From a virus: a DNA stretch of 40,752 nucleotides. Every line of letters begins with the position of its first letter. Position 1 is the stretch's first letter. Positions 28,758 through 37,213 of the stretch are shown piece after piece. The position numbers and the translations under genes were made by a program. Under the pieces are notes generated by a model. The model did not search any database. It had not been told where the DNA came from and saw only the letters and a list, made by a program, of their open reading frames with translations. Where the stretch lies: positions 1 to 40,752 of IMG/VR virus record IMGVR_UViG_3300019752_000011; one strand, written 5' to 3'.

Positions 28758-29427
28758 AGCTAAAGTTTTTAGAATGTTCTAAATTGTTATCATCTACATA
28801 CTTATCATAAGCAATTGCAGCTTCTTTTTTATCTTCGTAATTCCCCAAGTTTATCTTTTTATAATTAACATTTATTCTTGAAGCCCACTTTTTAATATTT
28901 TTTTGAAAGCTAACACCTTTGTATCCGCTAGTATTGTTTTTTCTTACTACGCTAATGTTTCTTGACTGTGTTGTTTTTTTAGCCCATCTGCAATTTTCTT
29001 TAGAATATTCTTTGTTGTTATTTATTCTATCCAAGGTTAATCCTTCTTTGAAAGTAGGATACATATCTCTAATAAAGTTTTCTATATTTAACCATCTATC
29101 AGATACTGAAATTCCTCTTCCTCCATAATAAGAATAATTTGTGTCTCTAATGTTATTACATCTTCCCATCATCCGATTCCAAACATTATAAAGTCTATGT
29201 TTACCTAGTCCATGAGTAGACTGTACTTCTGAAGCTCTTTTCTTCTGATAGCATCCACAACTTTGAGTATGCCCTCTCTTCACATTATGAGATTGTGCCC
29301 TGAACTCAACACCACAAAAACACTTATAAAGTCCATGTCTTCTTTTTGTTTTTGACTCTTTATTGGATAGTATCATCCCTAAATCTTTTAACAGTACTAA
29401 TTCTTTTATTTTTTGATTATTTTTCAT
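28756..29427 (-). CDS. HNH-AP2 homing endonuclease
   Basis: 223 residues on the reverse strand. An N-terminal Cys cluster (YKCFCG, SCGCYQK) is followed by the HNH-type core of this family (MMGRCNN, YYGGRGISVSDRW, LDRINNNKEYSKENCRWA) and a C-terminal AP2 DNA-binding domain (TSGYKGVSFQKNIKKWASRI, NLGNYEDKKEAAIAYD). Such proteins are free-standing homing endonucleases that copy themselves between phages. It interrupts the usual chaperone-tape measure order, and its orientation confirms an insertion. Its ribosome site lies in the folded element upstream. Confidence 0.88.
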   Translation of the reverse strand: MKNNQKIKELVLLKDLGMILSNKESKTKRRHGLYKCFCGVEFRAQSHNVKRGHTQSCGCYQKKRASEVQSTHGLGKHRLYNVWNRMMGRCNNIRDTNYSYYGGRGISVSDRWLNIENFIRDMYPTFKEGLTLDRINNNKEYSKENCRWAKKTTQSRNISVVRKNNTSGYKGVSFQKNIKKWASRINVNYKKINLGNYEDKKEAAIAYDKYVDDNNLEHSKNFS

Positions 29428-29435
29428 TTGAGCTT

Positions 29436-29497
29436 CCTAGGGCTAAATTTTTAAGAGAGGCTAAGAGCCCTAGGATAGACCTAGCCACTCTTAAAAA
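29436..29497 (-). promoter_or_regulatory. Interlocking inverted repeats (pseudoknot) over the endonuclease start region
   Basis: Two inverted repeats interleave. The first is CCTAGGGCT at 29436-29444 with AGCCCTAGG at 29466-29474 (9 bp). The second is 29448-29463 with 29482-29497 (15 of 16 pairs, one A-A). The arm order a-b-a'-b' is that of an H-type pseudoknot. On the - strand, the SD AGGAAG of the endonuclease (29438-29433) overlaps the first repeat, so folding should hide it. Confidence 0.6.
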
Positions 29498-29517
29498 CTT
29501 TCTATTCATAATTATAC

Positions 29518-29523
29518 TATAAT
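29518..29523 (+). promoter_or_regulatory. Late promoter before the tape measure gene
   Basis: TATACTATAATACATATAA lies about 30 bases before ATG 29552. Transcripts from here skip the pseudoknot element. Confidence 0.55.
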
Positions 29524-29551
29524 ACATATAATATATAAATAAAGGGTCACT

Positions 29552-31183
29552 ATGAAAGTTGCAGAATTAGTTGGGATTTTAAATTTTGAATTTGATGATA
29601 CCGAACTTATAAACTTTGAAGATGGAATAAAAACAGCTACAAAATCACTAGCAGTCATAGGCACAGCAATAGCGGGGGCAAGTGTAGCGACATTCGCATT
29701 TGTAGAAAGTGTAGCAGGTGCAAATGATGAGTTGGGAAAAACTAGCGAACTATTAGGAATCTCAACAGAAGATTTACAAGGGTGGCAACATGCTGCAGAA
29801 TTGGGCGGTGGTAGTGCTAGTTCAATGACTTCATCTTTAGAAAACTTATCAAAAATAGCAAGTGAATCTGCTCGTGGTGTCGGTGCAGGTGTTGAAGTAT
29901 TTGGAATGTTGGGATTATCTGCAACAGACGCTAACGGACAAATTAAAAGCTCAACTGTTTTAATGGAAGAAGTAGCGGATAAAATGAGTCAGTTATCTAC
30001 ACAAAGTGAAAAGATTGAGTTTGCTTCAAAATTAGGTATTAGTTCAGATACTATTGTAGCATTGCAACAAGGTAGTGAAGCACTAAGAAAACAAAGAGAC
30101 GAAGCTATACAGCTAGGATTCGCATTAGATAAAAACGCTACTAAATCCGCTGCTGAATTTAATGATGAATTTCTAAGAGTAAGTAAAATTATAACTGGAG
30201 TATCTTCTGCAATTGCAACTGGATTAATGCCTGAAATTACCGAAATGATGAAAGCTTTTAAAGATTGGTTTGTAGTAAATAAAGATGTGATTAAACAAAA
30301 CTTGCAAGGCTTTTTAAATAGTGTTATTAAATCATTTAAAGCTATGTTTGATATTGTAAAAAGAGTTGCTAATGTATTAAATGTAATGGCACAAGCAGTC
30401 GGAGGATGGAAAAATGCACTTGTAGGATTAGGAGTCATTTTAACCGCCATAAATGTAAAGATTTTATTATTACCAATTTTAATGACAGCTTTAGCAGTTG
30501 CAGTATTTTTAGCAATAGAAGACATTATTACATATTTTCAAGGTGGAGAGAGTGCTATTGGGGACTTTATAGACCAGTTCCCTGTTTTAAGTGGTGTTAT
30601 CGCTTCACTCGTGATTGGCATAGGAACACTAGTAGCAGGACTGGCAGGTTTAAAAGTAGCAACTATCGGAATGACTGTAGCAATGAACGTATTTAAAGTA
30701 GCGATGATTGCATTTAATCTTATTGCTAGTGTTAATCCATTTGGTTTATTAATAATCGGAATAAGTGCAGTAGTCGCAGGATTAGTGCTATTGACTAACA
30801 ACTTTGATACATTCACCGAACGAGCTAAAGAAATAGGAACATCTATCTATAAGTATCTAGTAGAACCATTTCAAGAAGCAAAAAAACTATTTGAAAACTT
30901 TACAGGTCTTGAAGTAGGTAACCCATTAGATGCAATTAAAAACTTTTTCGGTGGTGGAAGTACAGATATTAACGCTAATGTATTAACTCCACAAAAAGTA
31001 TCAAGTTCTAGCGTAAACTCAACAAGTACAAGCAATAACGACATTAAAGTAGATATTAACGTAAGCGGTGCAAATGGAGACCCTAAAATAATTGCAGAAA
31101 CTGTATCTAATGAAATGAACAAAGTGTTTATTGGTATCAACTCCCAAACTCAAAAAGATATGGCTAGTCCCATTAAAGGATAA
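29552..31183 (+). CDS. Tail tape measure protein
   Basis: 543 residues, short, predicting a short tail. Signs: hydrophobic TKSLAVIGTAIAGASVATFA near the start, helical SELLGISTEDLQGWQHAAEL (a typical tape-measure block), GLSATDANGQIKSSTVLMEE, and two large membrane-like regions (about 292-330 and 345-420). A Ser/Asn-rich C-terminus follows (from about 485). It sets tail length and may form the channel in the host membrane. SD AAAGGG at 29540-29545. Confidence 0.88.
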   Translation: MKVAELVGILNFEFDDTELINFEDGIKTATKSLAVIGTAIAGASVATFAFVESVAGANDELGKTSELLGISTEDLQGWQHAAELGGGSASSMTSSLENLSKIASESARGVGAGVEVFGMLGLSATDANGQIKSSTVLMEEVADKMSQLSTQSEKIEFASKLGISSDTIVALQQGSEALRKQRDEAIQLGFALDKNATKSAAEFNDEFLRVSKIITGVSSAIATGLMPEITEMMKAFKDWFVVNKDVIKQNLQGFLNSVIKSFKAMFDIVKRVANVLNVMAQAVGGWKNALVGLGVILTAINVKILLLPILMTALAVAVFLAIEDIITYFQGGESAIGDFIDQFPVLSGVIASLVIGIGTLVAGLAGLKVATIGMTVAMNVFKVAMIAFNLIASVNPFGLLIIGISAVVAGLVLLTNNFDTFTERAKEIGTSIYKYLVEPFQEAKKLFENFTGLEVGNPLDAIKNFFGGGSTDINANVLTPQKVSSSSVNSTSTSNNDIKVDINVSGANGDPKIIAETVSNEMNKVFIGINSQTQKDMASPIKG

Positions 31184-31202
31184 CAAAGAGGGTTAAATTA
31201 GC

Positions 31203-31208
31203 TATAAT
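31203..31208 (+). promoter_or_regulatory. Late promoter before baseplate genes (AGCTATAAT type)
   Basis: TTAGCTATAATAAAGC lies 22 bases before the gene at 31230. It shares the TTAGCTATAATAA core with 21008. Confidence 0.65.
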
Positions 31209-31229
31209 AAAGCAATTAAAGGGATAAAT

Positions 31230-31751
31230 ATGAGTATTACACAGCTTTTTTATATAGAAGAAACTAAAATCGGAAGTGTTACGATAGATGCAGTTATTAG
31301 TGAATCTGCTACAAGTACAGCGACACTTACTAAAAACCCAGTCGAAAAGGGAGCAGATACTACAGACCATATCAGAATAGAGCCAATGAAGTTTACCGCA
31401 AGAGGTATAGTATCAGATACACCAGTTCAAATTGCAGGTAACTTAGTAAACATTTTTAAAAATAGTGGCTTTAGAATATCTCAGCAGGTTTGGGATAAGT
31501 TACTCATATTACAAGCTAAAAGAGAGCCTTTTCAATTAGTTCAAGGCTTAAAAAGTTATGATAATATCGTAATAGAACAACTCACATATACACAAGATGC
31601 AAGTACTAACAATGTGTTGATATTCGACTGTACAATGAGTGAGATAGTGTTGGTCGGTCAAGATGAAGTTAATGCACAAACTGTAACGGAAAAAGCGACT
31701 TACGATAGAACAAGTCCGCTAATTGACTTAGGGAGGAAAATATTTCAATGA
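31230..31751 (+). CDS. Baseplate protein, Dit-like
   Basis: 173 residues. Traits: IGSVTIDAVISESATSTATL, KGADTTDHIRIEPMKFTARG, then PFQLVQGLKSYDNIVIEQLT and the final TSPLIDLGRKIF. This 'S....T..PVE.Ga.vtDHi...p..l...g.vsdtPv' pattern marks the Dit-like phage tail/baseplate N-terminal family, which connects the tube end to the hub. First gene of the baseplate operon. Confidence 0.75.
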   Translation: MSITQLFYIEETKIGSVTIDAVISESATSTATLTKNPVEKGADTTDHIRIEPMKFTARGIVSDTPVQIAGNLVNIFKNSGFRISQQVWDKLLILQAKREPFQLVQGLKSYDNIVIEQLTYTQDASTNNVLIFDCTMSEIVLVGQDEVNAQTVTEKATYDRTSPLIDLGRKIFQ

Positions 31752-32017
31752 TAATAACATTTGAAGATTTACCGAAACAAAGATTTAGCACAACTTTTAA
31801 TGAGATAGATTATTCTTTTGAATTAAACTACAATGTAATGTATGATTTTTGGTCGCTTGATATTGAAACTAATGACTTCAATTTGTATGGTATTAAATTG
31901 GTTGCAGGGATTGATTTAGTTGAACAATATCCACAAGTACCTTTCGCAATGAAAAGCGTGGGAGTAACAGACCCTACTCGAGAAGATATTAAACTTTTTA
32001 AACTGGAAGTATTATAA
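31748..32017 (+). CDS. Baseplate plug protein (Pam3 gp18-like)
   Basis: 89 residues. QRFSTTFNEIDYSFELNYNV, then DFWSLDIETNDFNLYGIKLV and FAMKSVGVTDPTREDIKLF correspond to the family of the cyanophage Pam3 baseplate plug, a small beta protein that closes the tube. It overlaps both neighbours (ATGA, TAATG). Confidence 0.75.
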   Translation: MIITFEDLPKQRFSTTFNEIDYSFELNYNVMYDFWSLDIETNDFNLYGIKLVAGIDLVEQYPQVPFAMKSVGVTDPTREDIKLFKLEVL

Positions 32018-32877
32018 TGTATTTTATAAGAAAATGGAAAGTTAAAATTGGTACTTTTGAGACTACAGAACTACGTATTAAATTTGAAGTAGATAAATCC
32101 TTGGTAGGTAGTCCAAACTTATTGAAACTTGAAATATACAACCTAAAAGAAAGTAATAGAAATCTAATTAAAAACGAATATGAAAATATAGAATTGTACG
32201 CAGGTTATGTTGATAGTATGCCTTTATTATTTAAAGGGCAACTTAGAACAGTATCACATCTTTTAGTAGGTACTGATTGGATAACAACTATTTACGCAGG
32301 TGATGGAGCTTTAGCACTAGAAAAAGCGAAAGTAAATAAAACATACCCAGCAGGAACATCACAAGAAACATTAGTAAATAGTTTGATTGGAGAACTTTCG
32401 TCTGTTGGTGGAATTGCCAAAGGTAGACTAGAGGGCATTAAAGAATGTATCACTAAAAAGAAATCATTATTAAAATCGATGATTTTGAGCGGTGGAGTAA
32501 AAGAATGGCTAGATACATTATCTAAAAATTGTGGCTTTGATTATTCAGTAAACGATGGGGTAATAGACACTAACACCAAAGACAAACCTTTAAATGATGA
32601 AGCAATGTTTTTGATTAGCCAAAAAACGGGGATGATAGGAAGTCCAGAAATAACTGAAATTGGTGCAAGTGTTTCGGTCTATCTAAGAGGAAATTTAAAA
32701 CTTGCGAGAAGATTTAAGATTGAAGCATTATCAGCAACTTTGAATATTGGTAATCAGTATTTTAGACAAGTTAAAAAATCGGTAACTGATAACCCTTATA
32801 TGATCCAACAAATAAAACATTTGGGAGATTCACACGATAACGACTGGAAAACTGAACTCGTAGGAAAGACATACTAA
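32017..32877 (+). CDS. Baseplate hub protein
   Basis: 286 residues. The opening RKWKVKIGTFETTELRIKFE with SLVGSPNLLKLEIYNLKESN, then YENIELYAGYVDSMPLLFKG, is the hub pattern of small myovirus and Mu-like baseplates (gp44/gpD group). The second half has GSPEITEIGASVSVYLRGNL. It forms the trimeric hub that holds the spike. It ends sharing one base with the spike gene. Confidence 0.78.
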   Translation: MYFIRKWKVKIGTFETTELRIKFEVDKSLVGSPNLLKLEIYNLKESNRNLIKNEYENIELYAGYVDSMPLLFKGQLRTVSHLLVGTDWITTIYAGDGALALEKAKVNKTYPAGTSQETLVNSLIGELSSVGGIAKGRLEGIKECITKKKSLLKSMILSGGVKEWLDTLSKNCGFDYSVNDGVIDTNTKDKPLNDEAMFLISQKTGMIGSPEITEIGASVSVYLRGNLKLARRFKIEALSATLNIGNQYFRQVKKSVTDNPYMIQQIKHLGDSHDNDWKTELVGKTY

Positions 32878-33584
32878 TGAAAATAAGTCCAGAAGAAGCA
32901 TACGCTAGAACACTACGAACTGCACTTGATAGTGTGCTTGTAGATTTACATACTGCTTTACCTTGCGAGGTCGTATCAGTAGACTATGCCGATCAAAATG
33001 TAGATGTTAAAATAGTAGTAGACAGAATAACAGAAGAAGATGAGCCTTTGCCTTTTGACATTATCACAGAAGTTCCGATAGGATATACACAAACAAAACA
33101 ATATAATATCACTTTACCGATTAATCCAGGCGATACAGGACAATTAATATTCAATGAGAGACAGCTTGACAATTGGATAGTGAACAATAAAATAACAATG
33201 CCTGACGATACGAGAAAACACTCTTTAAGTGATGCTTTGTTTATTCCAAATTTTGTAAGTCGTGCAAACAATATTCCTAGCATTTCTACAACAGAATTAG
33301 AAATAAGGTCAAAAGACAATTTAACAAAAATAAGAATCAATGAAAATGGTACAATAACAGCAGATTGTAAAGATTTTATAGTAAATAGCGAAACAACGAC
33401 GATTAATAGTGAAACAACGACAATTAATGCTACTACTAAATTTGAAGTAGTAAGTCCTGATTCTAACTTCACTGGTGGAACAGTTAAAAATGATGGTGTA
33501 AGTATTGATAAAACACATATTCACACACAGGGGGCTGATAGTCATGGTGATAGTGAAGTACCAACAGACCCACCAATAAATTAA
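32877..33584 (+). CDS. Membrane-puncturing spike (Gp138 family)
   Basis: 235 residues. N-terminal OB-like domain of the Gp138 family (LHTALPCEVVSVDYADQNVD, PFDIITEVPIGYTQTK, LPINPGDTGQLIFNERQLDN). Then a repetitive triple beta-helix stem (NSETTTINSETTTIN) and a C-terminal tip with THIHTQG and SHGDS. The HxH at the tip fits the iron-binding apex of P2 gpV-type spikes. It pierces the host outer membrane. A 21-bp tandem DNA repeat encodes the stem. Confidence 0.88.
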   Translation: MKISPEEAYARTLRTALDSVLVDLHTALPCEVVSVDYADQNVDVKIVVDRITEEDEPLPFDIITEVPIGYTQTKQYNITLPINPGDTGQLIFNERQLDNWIVNNKITMPDDTRKHSLSDALFIPNFVSRANNIPSISTTELEIRSKDNLTKIRINENGTITADCKDFIVNSETTTINSETTTINATTKFEVVSPDSNFTGGTVKNDGVSIDKTHIHTQGADSHGDSEVPTDPPIN

Positions 33585-33592
33585 GGTAAATT

Positions 33593-33955
33593 ATGGCAGA
33601 TATACAAATTGACGAGAACGGCGAGTATATATTCGGTAACGAAGATTTAACGATAGTAAAAGATAACCGTGATGAAATCATTCAAGAGCTAAATATTAGA
33701 CTAGGTTTTTATTATACAGAATGGTTTTTAAATGTTCCTAAAGGTGTACCTTATTTAGAAACAGTGCTTAAAAAAGGAACATCATTACAAACAGTAAACG
33801 GAATATTTATCAGTGAGATAAACGCTACCGAGGGTGTAAATGAGATATTAGAATTCTCAACAGATTTCGACGGAGAAAGTAGAGTGTTTCAAGTAGATTT
33901 TAAAGTAAACACGATCTACGGAATTATAGAAAACAGCATAGGAGTATCAGTATGA
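33593..33955 (+). CDS. Baseplate wedge protein (gp25-like, DUF2634)
   Basis: 120 residues. LTIVKDNRDEIIQELNIRLG, then TEWFLNVPKGVPYLETVLKK and RVFQVDFKVNTIYG are the gp25/DUF2634 blocks. It links the sheath to the baseplate wedge. SD AAGG at 33583-33586. Four-base overlap with the next gene. Confidence 0.85.
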   Translation: MADIQIDENGEYIFGNEDLTIVKDNRDEIIQELNIRLGFYYTEWFLNVPKGVPYLETVLKKGTSLQTVNGIFISEINATEGVNEILEFSTDFDGESRVFQVDFKVNTIYGIIENSIGVSV

Positions 33956-34836
33956 TTTATGGAATGACGAGAGATGGATTTAAAAAGAAAAGTTTATCGG
34001 TAATTAAAGAAGAGACCGAAGCAAAGCTAAGAGATGCTTTAGGGGAAGAAATATCTTTTATCCCCCAGTCCGTATTTGGAATTATTGTAGGTATAGAATC
34101 AGAAGAAAAAGCCTTATTGTGGGAAAGTTTAGAGGGTGTATATAATGCAATGTATCCATCAACTGCACAAGGTAAAAGCTTGGATAATGTTGGAGAGTTC
34201 ATCGGTATTACAAGACAAGAAGATGAAACTTATGAAGAGTTTAGAACAAGATACAAAGTGTCTGTTGCAGCGAAAGGCAAGAATAACGCTGACTCTCTTT
34301 TTGGTCAATTATTAGAGTTAGCAGATGTGACAGATGCTAAAGTAGTTGAAAATAAAACTAATGTGGTAGAAAATGGAATCCCACCACATCAATTTTTATC
34401 AGTTGTAGAGGGCGGAACAAATACAGAGATAGCAGATATCATTTGGAAGAATACTCCGCAAGGTATAGACAGTTTCGGAGCAATTACCGAACAAATCACA
34501 GACCAACAAGGCGACTTTCAAAATGTAAATTTTTCGAGACCTTCAAACATTCCTATCTACTTTGAAATAAATGTAACAGTAGATTCAAGTTTTCCTATAG
34601 ACGGAGAAAATCAGATTAAAGAAGCTATTGTTTTATATGGAGATACAAACTTTACTATTAACAAAGAAGTGATTTTAAGTAGATTCTACACGCCTATAAA
34701 CACTGTATTAGGTGTTGTTGATATTGAAATATTTATGGGACTAGTGCCAAACCCTACAACCACAGCAAATATCCCTATAAATGTAACAGAAACATCTTTG
34801 TTTGATGTTGCTAACATTGTTGTAAACGTTAGCTAA
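33952..34836 (+). CDS. Baseplate J-like protein
   Basis: 294 residues. Traits: MTRDGFKKKSLSVIKEETEA, then YPSTAQGKSLDNVGEFIGIT and RQEDETYEEFRTRYKVSVAA, followed by SVVEGGTNTEIADIIWKNTP. These are signature blocks of baseplate J (gp6-type wedge) proteins. It follows gp25-like as in nearly all myoviruses. Confidence 0.88.
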   Translation: MIYGMTRDGFKKKSLSVIKEETEAKLRDALGEEISFIPQSVFGIIVGIESEEKALLWESLEGVYNAMYPSTAQGKSLDNVGEFIGITRQEDETYEEFRTRYKVSVAAKGKNNADSLFGQLLELADVTDAKVVENKTNVVENGIPPHQFLSVVEGGTNTEIADIIWKNTPQGIDSFGAITEQITDQQGDFQNVNFSRPSNIPIYFEINVTVDSSFPIDGENQIKEAIVLYGDTNFTINKEVILSRFYTPINTVLGVVDIEIFMGLVPNPTTTANIPINVTETSLFDVANIVVNVS

Positions 34837-34845
34837 AGGATTATT

Positions 34846-35589
34846 ATGGAATGTAGATTTACAAATTATAAGCCAACGATAAAAGAAAGACTTCCTGAAC
34901 AGTTTAAATATTCTACTTCAATTAATGGAACACTAGAATCCTTTATAGATGACGCTTTAGAAAAGTCTCAATGCGATGTGATAACCAAAAGATGGCTAAA
35001 TACAGCAGTAGGTAAGCAACTTGATGGCGTAGGGGAAATTGTAGGGTATGCACGACCCAAAGGAGAACCTAGCGACGAGGGCGACTTTGGATTTGATGGA
35101 GACGATACATCTAGAACATTCGGAAGTACAGATAATGAAATAGATGGTGGATTTTTAGGAACTGCTTTTCCTGTTCTTATTACACCAGTAAACGATGATA
35201 CTTACAGAATACTTTTAAAAGCTAAGATATTAAGGAACAATAGTGATTTAGATGTGGATAGCACACTAGAAATATTAAGTACATTATTTGATGCGAAAGT
35301 GTCTTATTTTTTATTAGAAAATTTACAACCAATGTACGAAATAGGAAGAGAGTTCTTTTTGTTTGAAAGAGAGATATTAAAGATATTCCCAACTACATTA
35401 TGTATCAAACCAGTCATTTATGCATCTTACAGCGAAGAGGGTGCGTTTGGCTTTAACGATGACGATTTAGGTTTTGCTGATACTGTAGGTACTGGGCAAT
35501 CTCCATCAGATGATTTGCTCCCATCAGATGATTTGTTCCCTTTGTGGGTAGAATCTGAAAATGGTGGCTATCTAGCTTCTGTTATTTAG
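34846..35589 (+). CDS. Baseplate/tail protein (DUF2612)
   Basis: 247 residues. KSQCDVITKRWLNTAVGKQL, GDFGFDGDDTSRTFGSTDNE and DDTYRILLKAKILRNNSDLD are DUF2612 blocks. It is the functional counterpart of P2 tail protein I, joining the wedge to fibres. Near the end, FGFNDDDLGFADTVG repeats the glycine-aspartate motif, and an 18-bp tandem repeat encodes PSDDL twice (35501-35536). Confidence 0.8.
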   Translation: MECRFTNYKPTIKERLPEQFKYSTSINGTLESFIDDALEKSQCDVITKRWLNTAVGKQLDGVGEIVGYARPKGEPSDEGDFGFDGDDTSRTFGSTDNEIDGGFLGTAFPVLITPVNDDTYRILLKAKILRNNSDLDVDSTLEILSTLFDAKVSYFLLENLQPMYEIGREFFLFEREILKIFPTTLCIKPVIYASYSEEGAFGFNDDDLGFADTVGTGQSPSDDLLPSDDLFPLWVESENGGYLASVI

Positions 35590-35590
35590 C

Positions 35591-35596
35591 TATAAT
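35591..35596 (+). promoter_or_regulatory. Late promoter before fibre genes (AGCTATAAT type)
   Basis: TTTAGCTATAATAATAATAA lies 20 bases before the GTG at 35616, overlapping the stop region of the previous gene. Same core as 21008 and 31203. Confidence 0.65.
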
Positions 35597-35615
35597 AATA
35601 ATAAAGGATAGATAA

Positions 35616-36170
35616 GTGGCTTATGAAAAAATAAACTTTGTTAATAATTCCGCACCCCCTTTAAGTGCAGATAATCTAAATAAGATGGATAATAAAATAT
35701 TTGATTTGGATGCAGAGATAGAAAGCGTAAATATTACAAGGCAAGGCAATGAATTTAACGGTGTTGAACAGTTAGTTAAAACTGATGCAACTGGAAAATT
35801 ACCAGCAATAGATGCAAGTCAATTAACAAATTTTCCATTAACAGATATAAGTTCTAAATTAAACAAAACGAATCCAGCAATAGTAGGCTCAATAACTGAA
35901 ACAGTTTATAGCTTAACAGGCACTTTAATCAATCCAGCAAATGGTACAATTCAATACAAAACACTTTCAGCAAATACGACTTTTACAGAGAATTTGACAG
36001 CAGGTCAAAGCGTGACTTTAAGGATAGCAGGTGGAGATACTTTCACAGTAGCATATCCAACAATTACTTGGGTAGGTGGAACAGCACCAATTTTAACTGC
36101 TAATGATGTAATAGTATTTTGGAAAGAATCAACTGTATTATATGGTGCTTATATTGGTAGCTTAGTATGA
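35616..36170 (+). CDS. Tail fibre protein, N-terminal type, 184 aa
   Basis: GTG start with SD AAAGGA at 35603-35608. N-terminus AYEKINFVNNSAPPLSADNL then NLNKMDNKIFDLD is typical of baseplate-binding fibre proteins in Firmicute and Campylobacterota phages. The following part (DATGKLPAIDASQLTNFP) is the usual fibre linker. The C-terminal TLSANTTFTENLTAGQSVTL is a beta-sandwich often seen at fibre ends. Receptor contact is possible. Confidence 0.72.
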   Translation: MAYEKINFVNNSAPPLSADNLNKMDNKIFDLDAEIESVNITRQGNEFNGVEQLVKTDATGKLPAIDASQLTNFPLTDISSKLNKTNPAIVGSITETVYSLTGTLINPANGTIQYKTLSANTTFTENLTAGQSVTLRIAGGDTFTVAYPTITWVGGTAPILTANDVIVFWKESTVLYGAYIGSLV

Positions 36171-36805
36171 CTTTAGCAGATAGACTAAAAGGTATTAAAA
36201 GAGGTGGTGGTGTAGTATCTCTAGTACCAATTCAAACAGGTGCGAATGGAGATGTAATCACAGATGCACAAGCTGGAGATATTGTGGTGGCACTTCACGG
36301 ATATGTAACAAATGCAACGACTACTTTATTAGATGGATTTACTTCTATTATTAGAAAATCATCATCTGTACGATGGAGTACAGGTAGTTTTACTTATTAC
36401 ACAACAGGGGAATTGCAATATAAAATATTAACTGGGGACGAAACCACTATACCTACTATACCCCAAGGGAGTGGAAACTGGGTACAATACAGACCATCAT
36501 CGCCAATTACAAGCGTAACTATACAAGAACTTGTAACCAATAGAGGTACAAGTGACTTATCAGGAGCTTACAATAGTTTCTCACAAAATGAATCTTTAGG
36601 TTGTATTAGAGTAGTTGGTACTGCTGGGTATACTTCGACATCGACTGCACAAACACTTAGTACAGGCGACACACAAACAATATCAGATACAAATACGAGT
36701 CACTCAAAATTCTTAACTACTGATTCTTACGATGCAGGGACATATTCAACAACTAGGGGTAGTTTTAGTTCCCCTTGCTTTTACACAACTATACAATGTA
36801 ATTAA
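36167..36805 (+). CDS. Tail fibre/receptor-contact protein, 212 aa
   Basis: It overlaps the previous fibre gene by four bases. The middle (VVALHGYVTNATTTLLDGFT, WSTGSFTYYTTGELQYKILT, then GNWVQYRPSSPITSVTIQEL) is a beta-rich domain seen in distal fibre proteins of many phages. It ends in a Ser/Thr-rich stretch with two Cys. It probably forms the fibre tip or an associated adhesin. Confidence 0.65.
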   Translation: MTLADRLKGIKRGGGVVSLVPIQTGANGDVITDAQAGDIVVALHGYVTNATTTLLDGFTSIIRKSSSVRWSTGSFTYYTTGELQYKILTGDETTIPTIPQGSGNWVQYRPSSPITSVTIQELVTNRGTSDLSGAYNSFSQNESLGCIRVVGTAGYTSTSTAQTLSTGDTQTISDTNTSHSKFLTTDSYDAGTYSTTRGSFSSPCFYTTIQCN

Positions 36806-36816
36806 AAAGGAATAAA

Positions 36817-37176
36817 ATGATTTACATAAATATAAAAACAAACAAACAAGTAGGGATAAACAAAATCAGAAAAGAAACTGGTATGTCTATCCCTGATGGT
36901 GCAAACTGTGAAGAGTTTGGATATAAAAAACTGATACTTACAGAAAAGCCAGTACAAGATGGATACATAGCAATAGAAAAAGAACCTATTAATTATACTC
37001 AAACTTGGGAGCTAGTAGCAGATACATCAGTAGAAGAGGTTAGAGTTGCTAAAATTTGGGAACAGATTAGAGAGCAAGAAGCACTATCGGTAAGAGCATT
37101 GTTAAATAATGATACAGTATGGATAGAAAAAAGAAAACAAAATATTTTAGACTTGAAAGAAAAAATAGGTATCTAG
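36817..37176 (+). CDS. Fibre-associated assembly protein, 119 aa
   Basis: SD AAAGGA at 36805-36810. It begins with a beta segment, then KLILTEKPVQDGYIAIEKEP and TQTWELVADTSVEEVRV followed by a C-terminal helix. This shape (N-terminal beta, C-terminal helix with DTVWIEKRKQNIL) recurs in small fibre-assembly/DUF4376-like proteins. Chaperone for the preceding fibre is inferred. Confidence 0.55.
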   Translation: MIYINIKTNKQVGINKIRKETGMSIPDGANCEEFGYKKLILTEKPVQDGYIAIEKEPINYTQTWELVADTSVEEVRVAKIWEQIREQEALSVRALLNNDTVWIEKRKQNILDLKEKIGI

Positions 37177-37185
37177 TAATTTAGT

Positions 37186-37191
37186 TATAAT
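37186..37191 (+). promoter_or_regulatory. Late promoter before the collar-domain fibre
   Basis: TTTAGTTATAATTAAAAT, a variant of the AGCTATAAT late motif, lies 23 bases before ATG 37214. Confidence 0.58.
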
Positions 37192-37213
37192 TAAAATAAA
37201 AAAGGGAAAAATA

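Noticed and set aside
29989-30525. Long reverse-strand frame opposite the tape measure gene (178 codons)
   Set aside because: It mirrors the codon pattern of the tape measure gene, has no ribosome site or known motif, and is a typical antisense shadow.
33363-33430. Tandem 21-bp repeats in the spike gene as a possible CRISPR or regulatory repeat
   Set aside because: They encode regular beta-helix turns (SETTTIN units) without spacers, so a protein repeat explains them.
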